A DNA stretch of 64,000 bases, from assembly GCA_013368315.1 (NCBI GenBank), contig JAACJM010000115.1:206846-270845 (forward strand). Reading direction: 5' to 3'. This document shows positions 49,191 to 59,531 of this stretch, one piece after another. The notes under the pieces were generated by a model that did not search any database, was not told where the DNA came from, and saw only the letters and a list, made by a program, of their open reading frames with translations. The stretch's first letter is position 1, and each line of letters opens with the position of its first letter. Position numbers and translations under genes: made by a program. The DNA comes from Tetrapyrgos nigripes. Lineage: Eukaryota; Basidiomycota; Agaricomycetes; Agaricales; Campanellaceae.

Positions 49191-51552
49191 AGAAATGAAA
49201 GGTCCAGTGCATAGCATGCAGAACAAGAGTCATATGGTGTAAAGATCTAAGGATACAGAGATAAGAAGAAATAAATAGTACCAAATATAGACGTCATGAC
49301 AGTTATTGTCTTTTTTTTTCTTGTCGCTTTCTTGGTCTTGGATGCGGTAGAGCTGGCAGCAGGTTTACATGGAGAGATGGATTCGGAGAGGGAGGAGTGA
49401 TTTTTACATAGGGAAAAGCATGGGTATACCCATTGATTTACCTAATTTGGGGATGACAATGATGTAGAGCTCGATCTGAGCATAAAAATTGGTTGAAAGA
49501 TGATGTAAATCAGTGCAGAAATGGCCAATCTATGAATTAAACCTGAATTTGGTATTCCCCAGACAAGTTGCCAGTGCTGCCGGACGTGTTTTTGCATGCA
49601 AGTCACCACGGGTATACAGTGACCAACAAAATTGATGTCACCCCCATGACCAGATTCAATTCAAAAACTCAATTAGGGGGTGACATCCATGACTAAAAAA
49701 TCATGCCCCTATCTTTCCACATGCTTTGGGGAACATCAAATTCTTGTTCAGCTCATATCTCAGCATGATCCCTGGTGCTTTTTTTTTCATGTTCATTGTG
49801 CTCTACATTGCTGACAATGTCAGGCAATGTAAACCCCCAGGTAACCCGTGCAGTTCCTTACTTTTATGAGGTTTGGAAGCATGTTTGGCCTTCTGGGGAC
49901 TGCCAGACACACTGTGTGCTATGGTGGTGGTTGTCGTCATATGTGTGTAGCATACACCTACAATCAGCATGAATGCTGGCAGAGTTTGAATCTCAAAATA
50001 ATCAGAATGGCCTTGAGAAATAATCAGGAAATAATCAAGTACAGGTGTTGATTATTTTCTGATTATTCCATTCTCTCAGTCATCCAATAATCAGAAAAGA
50101 ATCAGAACAATAATCAGGTAATAAGTAGGGGGTTTGAGCACTACTATTGTTCCTGGGGCAGAACAACTTCCATTTGAGTAGTATGAAGTATTTACACAAT
50201 ATGTGAGCGGTGTAGTGCACAAGAAATTGAATTACAAAAATTTTGACAATGTACATGTACAACACAAATTTTCAACCAGTTCATAATGTGCACATGCCAT
50301 TTTGCATGTGGTTGTGGCTGTGCAAACTGTCTAATGGGTCAAACTGGGGGTATTGGATGTTAGACCTGCCTTCTCAAGAGCACCAGAGAAGAGTGAAGGT
50401 TGTAAATGTATTCAAGAGTCAGTTGCTCAAATGCACTTACTCTGGCTTGTTACTGATACTTTATTCCCCTGGACAGTCATTTGTGGCATGATAGGAATGA
50501 CTGTACAGATTTAGTTATACAGAACACTCAGGTGTGTGTGGCCCTTTTGTGTTACTGAATGTCTGTGGTTCTAGCCAAATTGCCAAGGGCATCATGGCCA
50601 AATCTATTGACATCCTTAGAATCTACCATCCAGAGCTCAGTGACGAAGAAGCCACAAAGAAGCTGGAACAAGAAATGCAAGGCTGTTACATGACTGATGT
50701 GTTTGACTAATTCTCAGGTATGCTGTATAAGGCCATTGTTCAAATATAATGTCATTTTTGCTACTCATTAGACAGTTTGCACAGCCACAACCATGTTTGA
50801 AATGGCACATGCACATTACAAACCAGTCGAAAATTTGCGTTGCACATGTACATGGTCAAAATTTTTGTAATTTGATTTCTCATACACTACACTGCTCACA
50901 TATTGTGTAAATACTTCATATTACTCAAATGGAAGTCGTTCTGCTCCAGGAACAATGGAATCTCCAACTGCTTCTTCTCAAATTTGCAGATGTCATTGAA
51001 GAGAAAGAGAGGGACACAGAAAGTGCTTCACAGCCTGGTGGACCAATAGACTTAGATGAGCTGCCAGATAATGTGACATTGTTCTGGAAATTCTTGACAA
51101 TTTGTCAACAAGTTGTAGGCATTTTACAGAAAGTAGATGAGGAGTACAAAGGACTATTTGTCTATGGTGGGCGCAACGCAAATTTTTGACCAGTTCATAA
51201 TGTGCACATGCCATTTCACATGTGGTCATGGCTGCACAAACTGTCTAATGCCTTTACAACTATCAAAATGGCTCCAGACATTATCACCATTGAAATGTGT
51301 CAGTGCAGCAGGTACAAGTCCTCATCCCATTGCACAAAATGCAATAGACTCTGAAGAGGTAGATGTGGGTCATGGACTGGGCATTGGTCACTGCTCACTG
51401 GTTTGTTGCTCAACAAAAGTTGACGGAGAATTTGCAGAGAAGCTTAGTGCCAAGTCTGCCGAGCTGATGGAATAGGATATATTTTTTCCTGGGATATGAA
51501 AAATGCAGCCATTTGAGCTCACAATAAGACTTGGCATCCTATAAATAGGACT

Positions 51553-51953
51553 CAAGGGGGAGGCAGACTGCATATCTGGCACATAGAGTAGGGGGAGGGG
51601 TCAGGTCTGGCCAAAAATTTTTTGGACAGCACCTAGAACAGGGTATCTTGAGCTTGTTTTTTGTTAATTACCTAGAGTTGTACAATTCTCAAGACTTTCC
51701 TACCTTTTTGTGGCTATCTATTGCTAGAAGCTGCAAATGCACAACAAATACTTGTCTCAGGTAGAGTTGAGGTATCTTATCTCTTCTCTTTTTGGCAGTA
51801 TCAATTTAGGGTTAGGGCTTCTGGTATCTTATCTATATATCATGTGACTGCAGATATACCATATAAGGCAGGTGAGGGGGGAAGGGGGTACTCTGGATGG
51901 TGCCAAAAATTTTTTTGACCCAATGTTTTTATTTTTATCCTGCCTCCCCCTTG
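51553..51953. mobile_element. hAT-like MITE, 401 bp, perfect 8-bp target-site duplication
   Basis: Terminal inverted repeats are CAAGGGGGAGGCAG and its complement, flanked by ATAGGACT at 51545-51552 and 51954-51961. Subterminal AATTTTTTTGG-type and GGGGGA blocks are mirrored at both ends (GGCCAAAAATTTTTTGGAC versus TGCCAAAAATTTTTTTGAC). It is non-coding. The ends resemble those of the element at 23537. Confidence 0.85.
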
Positions 51954-51961
51954 ATAGGACT

Positions 51962-53791
51962 CATAAATTGTCATATAAGTGATAAGGGGCTGCCAAATCT
52001 GAGCATCATTATTATCACTGGAAATAACTATGATGTTTATAATGTTACAGCCATATTGTGGTGGTATTATAACATCCCAGATGTTGTAACAGGATTACAA
52101 CCAGTATTATAATCATATTATAAGATGCTCACATATTATAATGGCATTATATTGCCACAAATCATTATGCTTCATGGTAGTAACTCTATAATCTAGCTGG
52201 CCATATTATAAGTACATGTTAGACTATCACAAACATTCTGCTACTTAAAAATCCCCCTAATGGGATTATAACAGAGTATATAGTTTTGTCTGATGTGTAA
52301 TCTGACAGTGGTCTGCATTGAACCCCTAATGGCGCATAGTAGTGGCCGCCAGCAAGCTGCCTGTTGAACTTAGCCTTGAGCATGCCCCAGAACAGTCTAA
52401 AACATGTGTAGCCACATGCAGCCTCAGTTGGCCTCTATTATGAATCAAGAATGAAATGTACTTGTTTATTCACCACTTGTTAGTACTTGTAGCAAGTTGT
52501 AGGTCTCTATCTCAGTTAGGGTTAGATACGAGTGTCATCTTACAATGCTAAGTTGATGCGCTGGGGTCCATGAAGCATCCTGATGTAGGCTAGAGTACAT
52601 CTTTCCCTGGATGATAAGGCATGGGACTAGACGAGCTTATAGTTCATATGTCTGTCGTTGATCTGTCTGAAAACCTTAGCACTGCAGTGGGATAGAGGTG
52701 AAGGACAATAATGTGCGAACTGTGCTATAACATACCAGAACTACTTATAAATCACTCAGCGAAGAGTGATTGTCAGCAGCGATATGGTCGCTGGGGATTC
52801 ACAATTGAACAGGGACTCTCTGTGTGCCATAAGTAATTGTCAAATGCAATATGAGAGACTACCATTGGGCTCGATGACTTGCTGCTCAAAGATCAACAGG
52901 ACACCACCCGCGAGGCTAACACTCCAAAAACCTCTCATTTTCTTACTATTGCCTACTTGGCTTGTAGTACGACTTTTTGTATAAATAGCTCGTACTTACA
53001 CGAAATACAACAAGTTATCCACCACCAACTTCACCCTTCCCAGCCTAAGCCAATCCAATCCAAAGTCCCAGTCTCCTAGCTCTTACCTAAAAAGTCTTTC
53101 GTCCATCCTTCCCAGAAGCCACTCCCACTACTCTCTGCTTCTTGTCTCGGCACTAAACACATAGAATTGAAACCACCTTACATGTAAGTCTTTTCATATC
53201 TTTGAAGCGCATGTAAAGCTTGTTGATGATACATGTACACACACTTTCATAGCTATGGCAAGCCTTCTTCAATGGCCCTCCTCAAATCCTTCCAATTGGG
53301 ATATTGACGCAGGTGGCATGTCTGATTCTTTCTATTCAGTGGTGCCTCTATTTCAATAGCCCTTCCATACAGTTGGTCTAAGTATATATTAGGGAATGAG
53401 CAAACATGTCAGAACCTAGCCGAATTGAATCGAAATGAAAATCCCGCAGAAATTGTTTTCTGAGGTGTTGTTACTTAATGTTAATACCCCCTATTGCTTT
53501 GTTTCTTTAACTTTTTTAGCTTGTGCCGACGTAGAGCAAAAAAAAACGCGGTAGTGAAAGGCAGGTTGCCAGCTCGAGTCGTCTTTCCTGCCACTTTTTT
53601 TTACCACTACACCGAGTCAGAGTTGAGCCACGTGGAGCCAGAGCTGTTAGACCGGTTCGGCTCGCTCCAAATGCGGCTCGGCTCCACGGCTAGCCGGAGT
53701 CTAGTCGGACCGCTTACAACACTAGTCTTTCGTCGTCCTCATCTCTCTACCTCTTTGCTGTTTCGGATATTTCTTCGCCGTTACTGCCTAG
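51962..53791. other. gene-free region left of the copia element
   Basis: 51990-52300 is rich in TTATAA words. 52300-53490 shows only short ORFs. 53494-53862 is open on the plus strand but runs into the LTR and has no family features. 53600-53720 has GC-rich repeated GGCTC and GAGCC words. Confidence 0.35.
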
Positions 53792-54159
53792 TGTTAAGCA
53801 GGCATGGTACGGCTTGTACACTACTAAACGCAGTGGCAACTACGCTACTTACCTGGGGATAAGAGTTAGCTTGTTAGGCTTGTTAGAGGCTTGTTGAGCG
53901 ATGAGGGTTAAGTGTAAAACTTGTTATTTGGAGGACTATCTACAAGTCCTTATATACCTTTTAGGAGGTACAAATACATGTAAACTAATACTAGAGTAAC
54001 AATAAGATTCTATTGTACTGGATAGAACAATGCTGGTTTCGTACACTATTGTAGTACTACACTTTATTGTCTATATAATCTTATTGTTCTATATATAACT
54101 ACTACTATTGTTCTACATAGAATATGTTGATGGCTGTAACTGAATGCGCCAATTCAACA
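53792..54159 (-). repeat. copia 3' LTR (368 bp)
   Basis: On the minus strand it starts TGTTGAATTGG and ends GCCTGCTTAACA. It contains AT-rich promoter-like sequence (TATATAAGGACTTG on the minus strand near 53950). Confidence 0.92.
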
Positions 54160-54265
54160 CTCCCCCTTGCTAAGCAGCACGGTAGTGCGCGTAAGCATAG
54201 GTAGGCGCTGTAAGCAGCCATGGAAGGAAGGGATCCAGTGCCTCGACGTTTTTGATGCGATTTCT
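54160..54265 (-). other. copia 3' untranslated region with polypurine tract
   Basis: This short stretch runs between the pol stop and the 3' LTR. The purine run next to the LTR is the expected primer for plus-strand DNA synthesis. A GTAAGCAGCCATGG word here resembles the leader repeats near 60230-60500. Confidence 0.6.
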
Positions 54266-55723
54266 TCAATTATAAAACTGAAGTCCTAATTGTTTCCTGA
54301 ACTTCTCAAACTTTACTCGATCTAGAGCTTTAGTGAGTAGATCTGCAGGGTTATTACTTCCTTCAATGAAGAATAACTTGACTGTCTCGTCGATGACTTT
54401 TTCTCGAACAAAATGATATCGAATATCAATGTGTTTCGTTCGCTTATCCGTGACAGGGTTTGATGCAATAAAAATTGATCCCTGATTGTCACCGTAAATT
54501 GGAATAGCGTGAAGTGGATATTCAATTTCACTGAGAAGAGTCTTGAACCAACAGACTTGTCGACTGCAGTCACTAAGTGCCATGTATTCAGCTTCAGTCG
54601 AAGATAGAGCAACTGTTTTTTGTTGTCTAGACGTCCAGCTAAATGGTGCTTGGGCTAATTGTAGAAAGAAGCCAGTTTGAGATTTGCGAGTTCCAGGATC
54701 TGATCCCCAATCGGAGTCTGTATAGGCTGATAAGCCTTCTCCCCCTCGACCGTTGTACACAAGAGTATATTTTCTAGTGCCAACAAGATAACGGCAAATG
54801 TCTTTCGCCCTATTGTAGTGTTCTTGTGAGGGGTTTGCAGCAAATTGCGCAAGTTTTGTGACAGCAAAGGAAATATCAGGACGTGTTCCTAACATTAAAT
54901 AGAGTAAGGATCCGATTATCTCCTGATAACTTTGACGAAGAGTATAATTGACAGGAGTGTCATTTGGAAGGGGAAGAGGGTGATAATTGCCAGGTAATGG
55001 GGTAGCAGAAGCTTTCGCGTTTTGCATTCCATAAGTTTCTAGGATTTTATCCAGATAAGCGCACTGATCTAAAGAGATCTTGCTGCCTTTCCTAGTAATT
55101 CTCATTCTAAGGAATTCTTTGGCATCGCCTAAATCCCTACATTCCCATCTCTTCATAAAGTCTCCTTTGAGTCGTAAGACTAAGGTTTTGTTAGCTCCAC
55201 AGAATAGAGCGTCATCCACATAGACTACGGCAATGACGATAGAATTTTCAATAAGATTTTTGTTGGCGTCATAGCGTTTGTGAATGAAGATTCCGGCGTC
55301 GGAAATGATTCGTTTAAAACCAAGTTCCGCCATGGACTTATCAAGACTTTTCCACCACGCAAGTCCTGCTTGTTTGAGTCCGTAAAGAGCACGAAGAAGC
55401 CGGACGACTTTATGCTCTTGTCCTTTTACTTTAAAGGCTTCCGGTTGTTCCATATAGATTTCTTCATCGAGTAAGCCATATAAATAGGCTGATCGGACAT
55501 CGACACCGGACACGTGCCAGCCCTTAAGTGCAGCTAAAGCGAAGATTAAGCGCACAGTCTCGAATCGAACAACAGGCGAATATATTTGATCAAAGTCTAT
55601 GCCTTCGACCTGTGAAAAACCTTTTGCAACGAGTCTTGCCTTTTTACGACCATCAGTTTTGATGTCGAAGACCCATCGGTTTTTTGATAACTTTCCTATC
55701 TTTAGGTCTTTCGACCAATTCAT
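54266..55723 (-). CDS. copia Pol C-terminal part: reverse transcriptase and RNase H
   Basis: A 485-codon open frame begins in the reverse-transcriptase domain (NRWVFDIKTDGRKKARLVAK). It carries the RT blocks GVDVRSAYLYGLLDEEIYM, LYGLKQAGLAWW and the active-site YVDDALFCG. RNase H follows (AYTDSDWGSDPGTRKSQTG, ALSSTEAEYMALSDC), ending with KHIDIRYHFVREKV and NPADLLTKAL. All expected catalytic acids (YVDD; D, E, D of RNase H) are present. It is out of frame with the upstream pol ORF by one base: an A6 run at about 55680 replaces the A5 that would keep the frame through VIKNRWVF. This is a single-base lesion or an assembly error, since the frame needs +1 at that point. Confidence 0.93.
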   Translation of the reverse strand: MNWSKDLKIGKLSKNRWVFDIKTDGRKKARLVAKGFSQVEGIDFDQIYSPVVRFETVRLIFALAALKGWHVSGVDVRSAYLYGLLDEEIYMEQPEAFKVKGQEHKVVRLLRALYGLKQAGLAWWKSLDKSMAELGFKRIISDAGIFIHKRYDANKNLIENSIVIAVVYVDDALFCGANKTLVLRLKGDFMKRWECRDLGDAKEFLRMRITRKGSKISLDQCAYLDKILETYGMQNAKASATPLPGNYHPLPLPNDTPVNYTLRQSYQEIIGSLLYLMLGTRPDISFAVTKLAQFAANPSQEHYNRAKDICRYLVGTRKYTLVYNGRGGEGLSAYTDSDWGSDPGTRKSQTGFFLQLAQAPFSWTSRQQKTVALSSTEAEYMALSDCSRQVCWFKTLLSEIEYPLHAIPIYGDNQGSIFIASNPVTDKRTKHIDIRYHFVREKVIDETVKLFFIEGSNNPADLLTKALDRVKFEKFRKQLGLQFYN

Positions 55724-58700
55724 AGGTGTCGCGCTTGCGAAGAGCCTCTAATTCTTCGCGGCAAGCGACTTTCCATTCCTCTTGCTCAGCTATAGGTAAG
55801 CGAGCAATATCTTTGAATGTCCATTCGCGAATATTACGAACATTCGGTTGATTCCCATCATTCTTCGAAGTAACTTTCTGAATAAGCAAGTGGGAATCGA
55901 TTTCTCCAGGAGCAATTGCCTGCATAAGCAAGAAATTTATAGATACTCCCCCTTCACGGCATGGTTCTGCCATTTCTTCTGATTCAGGGCGTGCAGAGTC
56001 ATCACTCTCGGCTTGCTGCTCCCCCTGGGGTGCGCTTCCGGATGCAGAACTAGGTCCGGGAACCTGTTGCTCTGCAGCTTGTTGACGTTCTCTCCGAGCG
56101 TCTCTCTCTGCTTTAGCTTTTGCTTCCGCTCTTTTATCAGCTGCGATTTGAGGTTCAAGATCGCGTTCAACTTCTACAGGGTGTCTATCCCCGTATCGTT
56201 TAGGTACAGTACCAGTGCGTTCGCTTCGACGCGTTGGTTCTGTTGGTGGCCGTCTTTGTCTAGGAGCTCTGGGCTTTCGAGGTGCCTGAGGAGGTGGTGT
56301 CTCCACTGGCGGCGGTGTTACCGTTCTTCTAGGTTCAGAGTCACTATCCGGAGACGAAGGCGGTGGATCCTGTTCAGGTTCGTCGTCACGAAGCTGATCA
56401 GGTCTCCTTGTTGAAGGGATGCGAGGAGGACGATGATGAAAATCTTCATCATCATCGTCAGGGATTGTTTGTGGTAGAGGAGTGTCATCGCCTTGCGATG
56501 ACTCGATAGGTAGTTGTTTTGAATTACGAGATTGAGTTTTACATCGAGGAAAGAAGTCTTCCTCAAACACAGCTTGCGGGGATGTAAATTCCGCATTGTT
56601 TGTACGCATGAAAAGATTTCCACGTTCTCCTGGTGCTACACCAAGATACGTCATGAGTTCTGACTTGGAAGCGAGTTTGTTCTTTCGAGTTTCCTCGGGT
56701 TTAAAGACATAAGCTCCACAGCCAAAGACTCGTAAGTGATCAATACGTGGTTTTTCCTTTTCAAGCATTTCAAATGGAGTTATCCATTTGTGTCGTCGTA
56801 AGGGAGTACGTCGATAGACATACAATCCATGACGGACAGCATATTCCCACCACGATTCAGGTAGACATGCTAACTTCATCATTGCCAGTGATTTATCCAT
56901 TAGGGTGCGTATAAAGCGTTCCGCTCGACCATTCTGTTGATGAATGTATGGTGCACTGTTAAGGATTTTAACACCCTTTTCGAGTAACATTTCTCGATAG
57001 GTGCCTTTGATGAATTCACCACCCATATCAGACATCCACTGTTCGACTTTCGTCTTATATTGAGTTTCTACCATCGCAAGGAACTGGCGAGTGGCAGTCA
57101 GTGGTTGTTTTTTGTCTGTAAGAAAACGTATCCAAGCATCTGAAGTGTAATCATCAAAGAAGACGATTATATACTTATACTTGTGGTAGGATATTGTGGG
57201 GTATTCATGTAAATCCGTATGGATAATTTGGAAAGGACGAGTAGCTCGTCGTTCGTTAGGAGGGTAAGCCTGTCTGGGAGTTTTGCCTTCAAGACAGCCT
57301 TTGCACAAAGGAAGCTCCTTCGGAATGATGATTTCAGGAGTGCCAAGGGTGTGTTGTCGGACATGTTTTAGGACATCACGAGAGGGATGTCCTATACGAC
57401 GATGTAAGGTCTCGTAGTCAATAAGATAAATCAAAAGATTGGCTTTAGAAGCGACAATTTTCGATTTGTGTGGAAGATAGTATAGCGTTTCTTCCGGTAT
57501 ACGCTTTGAGAAAGTCAAGAATGTTGTATTTCTCGAAATGGTGATATGATCGGAGTTACCGCGCATAAACATGTTGTCATTTAAGAATTGACCAACAGAT
57601 AAGAGTCGTTGATTTAGATCGGGAATGTAATAGACCGGATATAATTTCATAACTCTTTTACGTTGAGAGATTAGGACTGTTCCGGATGCACGAATTTTCG
57701 TGAATCCATTGGCAGTTTTTACTGGAATTGGTTTTATATAACTCAATTCAACAAAGTCATTGATGTCGAACGTAAAATGCGCTGATGCTCCAGAATCAAG
57801 TAACCATCCATCACTGAAGTGGATTTTGACAGTATCAGATCTCCTTTTCTTACACTTCTGGCATAGTGAGAACAAAGTGCCACAGGCACATAAATATTTA
57901 TTGTTGCCGCCAGGGCTAGTGTACAGATCATTATAAATAAAAGGGGTAGTCAAACCCAGAGGAGCGGTATGTAATAAATATATACATGAAGAACCTGCTT
58001 CCAAATTACGAGCTGCTGGGAAAAGCGCATCAGTACTTTTATTCATGAGATCTGAGTTGAGATCTGACCTGAGATACCCGTTGTCCAAGCCGGAGGGTTC
58101 GGAGTCTAAGGACCATCCATAATTATTTGCGGCATTGACGGTAACCATGACGGGGGTAGAAGGTCGTGGACTTGGAATTCCGTACGATGCAGTTTCCTCT
58201 ACGGGTGATGTAGGTAGACTCATCCCGTCGATCGATGGCGGAGTTGACATGTACTCGAGGTCGCTGGTTTCGGATAGGCTCGGAGACATACTCCGGAGTT
58301 CTGGCATTGAACTCGGAGTTGGAGCCCTGGAGGGTAGTTCCATCCCTCCTAGTCCGATTGTTGCGTCTCGCTGCCAGTCGATTAGCTCGTCGTACCTTCC
58401 ATCCTCGTTTTGGAGATGAGGAGTCAGCCATTCCCATCCCGTCGAAGTCGTGCCAGGTGTTGGGCTTGCAACACGGCTGGATGGCAAGGATTGAGTGATC
58501 ATGCCATTGGGAGGTGCAGGCCGTGAGCCACTTGGCATCTCGCTGCGGACTGCAGCAAGTCGTTGGACAAGAGAAAGAGTGCCACTCGTTCCCGTTGGGG
58601 CAACGGTGTTCAGCGTTGCTCTGAGTGGTTCCCCATAGATGTGGAGGGGATCCTCGGGATTCTGGAACCTTTCCCCAAGGTGTATTGCGCATTTCATCAT

Positions 58701-59531
58701 CTCGGCAGCAGGATCCGCGGCAATCCGGTCGATAAGTGGAACAGGTGTCCGGATGTCCTGAGAAACCTTTGCACCTGACTCCGTCGTTGTGGTACCAAAC
58801 ACACTTCCGAGTTCCGAAGTGTTCACCAGAGTGTCCTCGTTCCAGCTGGCATCTTCTCCTTGAGCGCATGCCATATCGGCATCTGAACCGGTCTGAGTTT
58901 CGGGATATTCACCGTTCCAACCATTCCAGTTGCCAGCATCACCCCAACCATCAGTAGATGATTGAAGGTTGTTCCAATAGATGCGTTCCGTGAGAGTACG
59001 TTTGGAACGAGGGGCAGGAGTAAGTGGAGTGAAGGAAGGATCGGAATGAGACATGACAACATCTTCAAGAGTAGCAACAGTCTCACCAGATGGTCTAGCG
59101 CCAATATCGCGTGCCAGGTTGATAGCTCTTTTGGTACCTGTGAAGAAGGCGTCAAAAGGCTTTTCCGTTTCCATGAAGAATGGCTTACGGATGTCAACTG
59201 CAGCGGGCGTGTCGACGACGGTGACTGTGTGCATCATGGGAGACATATCACCATGAGCGAGATGTGCTTGGCCTTGTCTCTTGGCTTGTTCAGACTTCCC
59301 AGCTCGACCTCCACGACGGAAATTGGCTTTTCCTTTGCCCTTTCCCTTGCCCTTTCCCTTGTTATTCCCATTGGAGCCACTGGCTCCGTTAGCGCCGCTG
59401 CTGCTGCCACTAGGGCGCTGCTGCTGCTGCTGTTGGAAACTAGGATTACCGTCCTTTCGCTTGACAGCTGAAAGACGGTTGGCATGGGCTTTTCCAGAAG
59501 GCCCCTTGAATGCTCCTGGCGAGATTCCCAA
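55653..59531 (-). CDS. copia Gag end, protease, integrase and RT start
   Basis: A 1292-codon open frame. After a Gln-rich and Gly/Lys-rich nucleic-acid-binding stretch (KGKGKGKGKGKANFRRGGR) there is a long acidic, Ser/Pro-rich linker. The protease motif is WLLDSGASAHFTF. The pre-integrase zinc finger is HRRIGHPSRDVL...CKGC. The integrase core has IIHTDLHEYP, WMSDMGGEFI and QQNGRAERFIRTLM, the D, D, E triad. A Pro/Ser-rich linker leads to the RT N-terminus (EWKVACREELEALRKRDTYE). The frame closes at KKPMGLRHQN after the A6 run, where RT continues in another frame. The region is otherwise uninterrupted, which is notable beside the heavily broken gypsy elements. Confidence 0.93.
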   Translation of the reverse strand: MGISPGAFKGPSGKAHANRLSAVKRKDGNPSFQQQQQQRPSGSSSGANGASGSNGNNKGKGKGKGKGKANFRRGGRAGKSEQAKRQGQAHLAHGDMSPMMHTVTVVDTPAAVDIRKPFFMETEKPFDAFFTGTKRAINLARDIGARPSGETVATLEDVVMSHSDPSFTPLTPAPRSKRTLTERIYWNNLQSSTDGWGDAGNWNGWNGEYPETQTGSDADMACAQGEDASWNEDTLVNTSELGSVFGTTTTESGAKVSQDIRTPVPLIDRIAADPAAEMMKCAIHLGERFQNPEDPLHIYGEPLRATLNTVAPTGTSGTLSLVQRLAAVRSEMPSGSRPAPPNGMITQSLPSSRVASPTPGTTSTGWEWLTPHLQNEDGRYDELIDWQRDATIGLGGMELPSRAPTPSSMPELRSMSPSLSETSDLEYMSTPPSIDGMSLPTSPVEETASYGIPSPRPSTPVMVTVNAANNYGWSLDSEPSGLDNGYLRSDLNSDLMNKSTDALFPAARNLEAGSSCIYLLHTAPLGLTTPFIYNDLYTSPGGNNKYLCACGTLFSLCQKCKKRRSDTVKIHFSDGWLLDSGASAHFTFDINDFVELSYIKPIPVKTANGFTKIRASGTVLISQRKRVMKLYPVYYIPDLNQRLLSVGQFLNDNMFMRGNSDHITISRNTTFLTFSKRIPEETLYYLPHKSKIVASKANLLIYLIDYETLHRRIGHPSRDVLKHVRQHTLGTPEIIIPKELPLCKGCLEGKTPRQAYPPNERRATRPFQIIHTDLHEYPTISYHKYKYIIVFFDDYTSDAWIRFLTDKKQPLTATRQFLAMVETQYKTKVEQWMSDMGGEFIKGTYREMLLEKGVKILNSAPYIHQQNGRAERFIRTLMDKSLAMMKLACLPESWWEYAVRHGLYVYRRTPLRRHKWITPFEMLEKEKPRIDHLRVFGCGAYVFKPEETRKNKLASKSELMTYLGVAPGERGNLFMRTNNAEFTSPQAVFEEDFFPRCKTQSRNSKQLPIESSQGDDTPLPQTIPDDDDEDFHHRPPRIPSTRRPDQLRDDEPEQDPPPSSPDSDSEPRRTVTPPPVETPPPQAPRKPRAPRQRRPPTEPTRRSERTGTVPKRYGDRHPVEVERDLEPQIAADKRAEAKAKAERDARRERQQAAEQQVPGPSSASGSAPQGEQQAESDDSARPESEEMAEPCREGGVSINFLLMQAIAPGEIDSHLLIQKVTSKNDGNQPNVRNIREWTFKDIARLPIAEQEEWKVACREELEALRKRDTYELVERPKDRKVIKKPMGLRHQN

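Larger units (their letters stand above)
48250..51250. mobile_element. cluster of inverted repeat copies of one element
   Basis: Three relationships are visible. 50145-50336 is the inverse of 50766-50956 (about 190 bases). 48250-48548 is the inverse of 50950-51248 (about 300 bases). 48549-48605 is the inverse of about 50085-50139. Plus-strand 50929-51189 encodes a protein-like 86-residue stretch (FADVIEEKERDTESAS, DLDELPDNVTLFWKFL, QQVVGILQKVDEEYKGL) and its counterpart is present in reverse at 48350-48540. This looks like two broken copies of one transposon, each retaining part of a coding region. The family is unknown to me. Confidence 0.65.

Noticed and set aside
51800..51820. Telomere-like TTAGGGTTAGGG
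   Set aside because: Only two units, with none around them; isolated TTAGGG words at 52515 and CCCTAA at 19072 are also single. Not evidence of a telomere or fusion.
53494..53862. 122-codon plus ORF left of the copia element
   Set aside because: It runs into the LTR, has no recognisable domain and has low-complexity GGCTC words; likely chance.
55673..55687. Programmed -1 frameshift at A AAA AAC in copia pol
   Set aside because: The heptamer is in the wrong register for the upstream frame and the change required is +1, so an added A is the simpler explanation.
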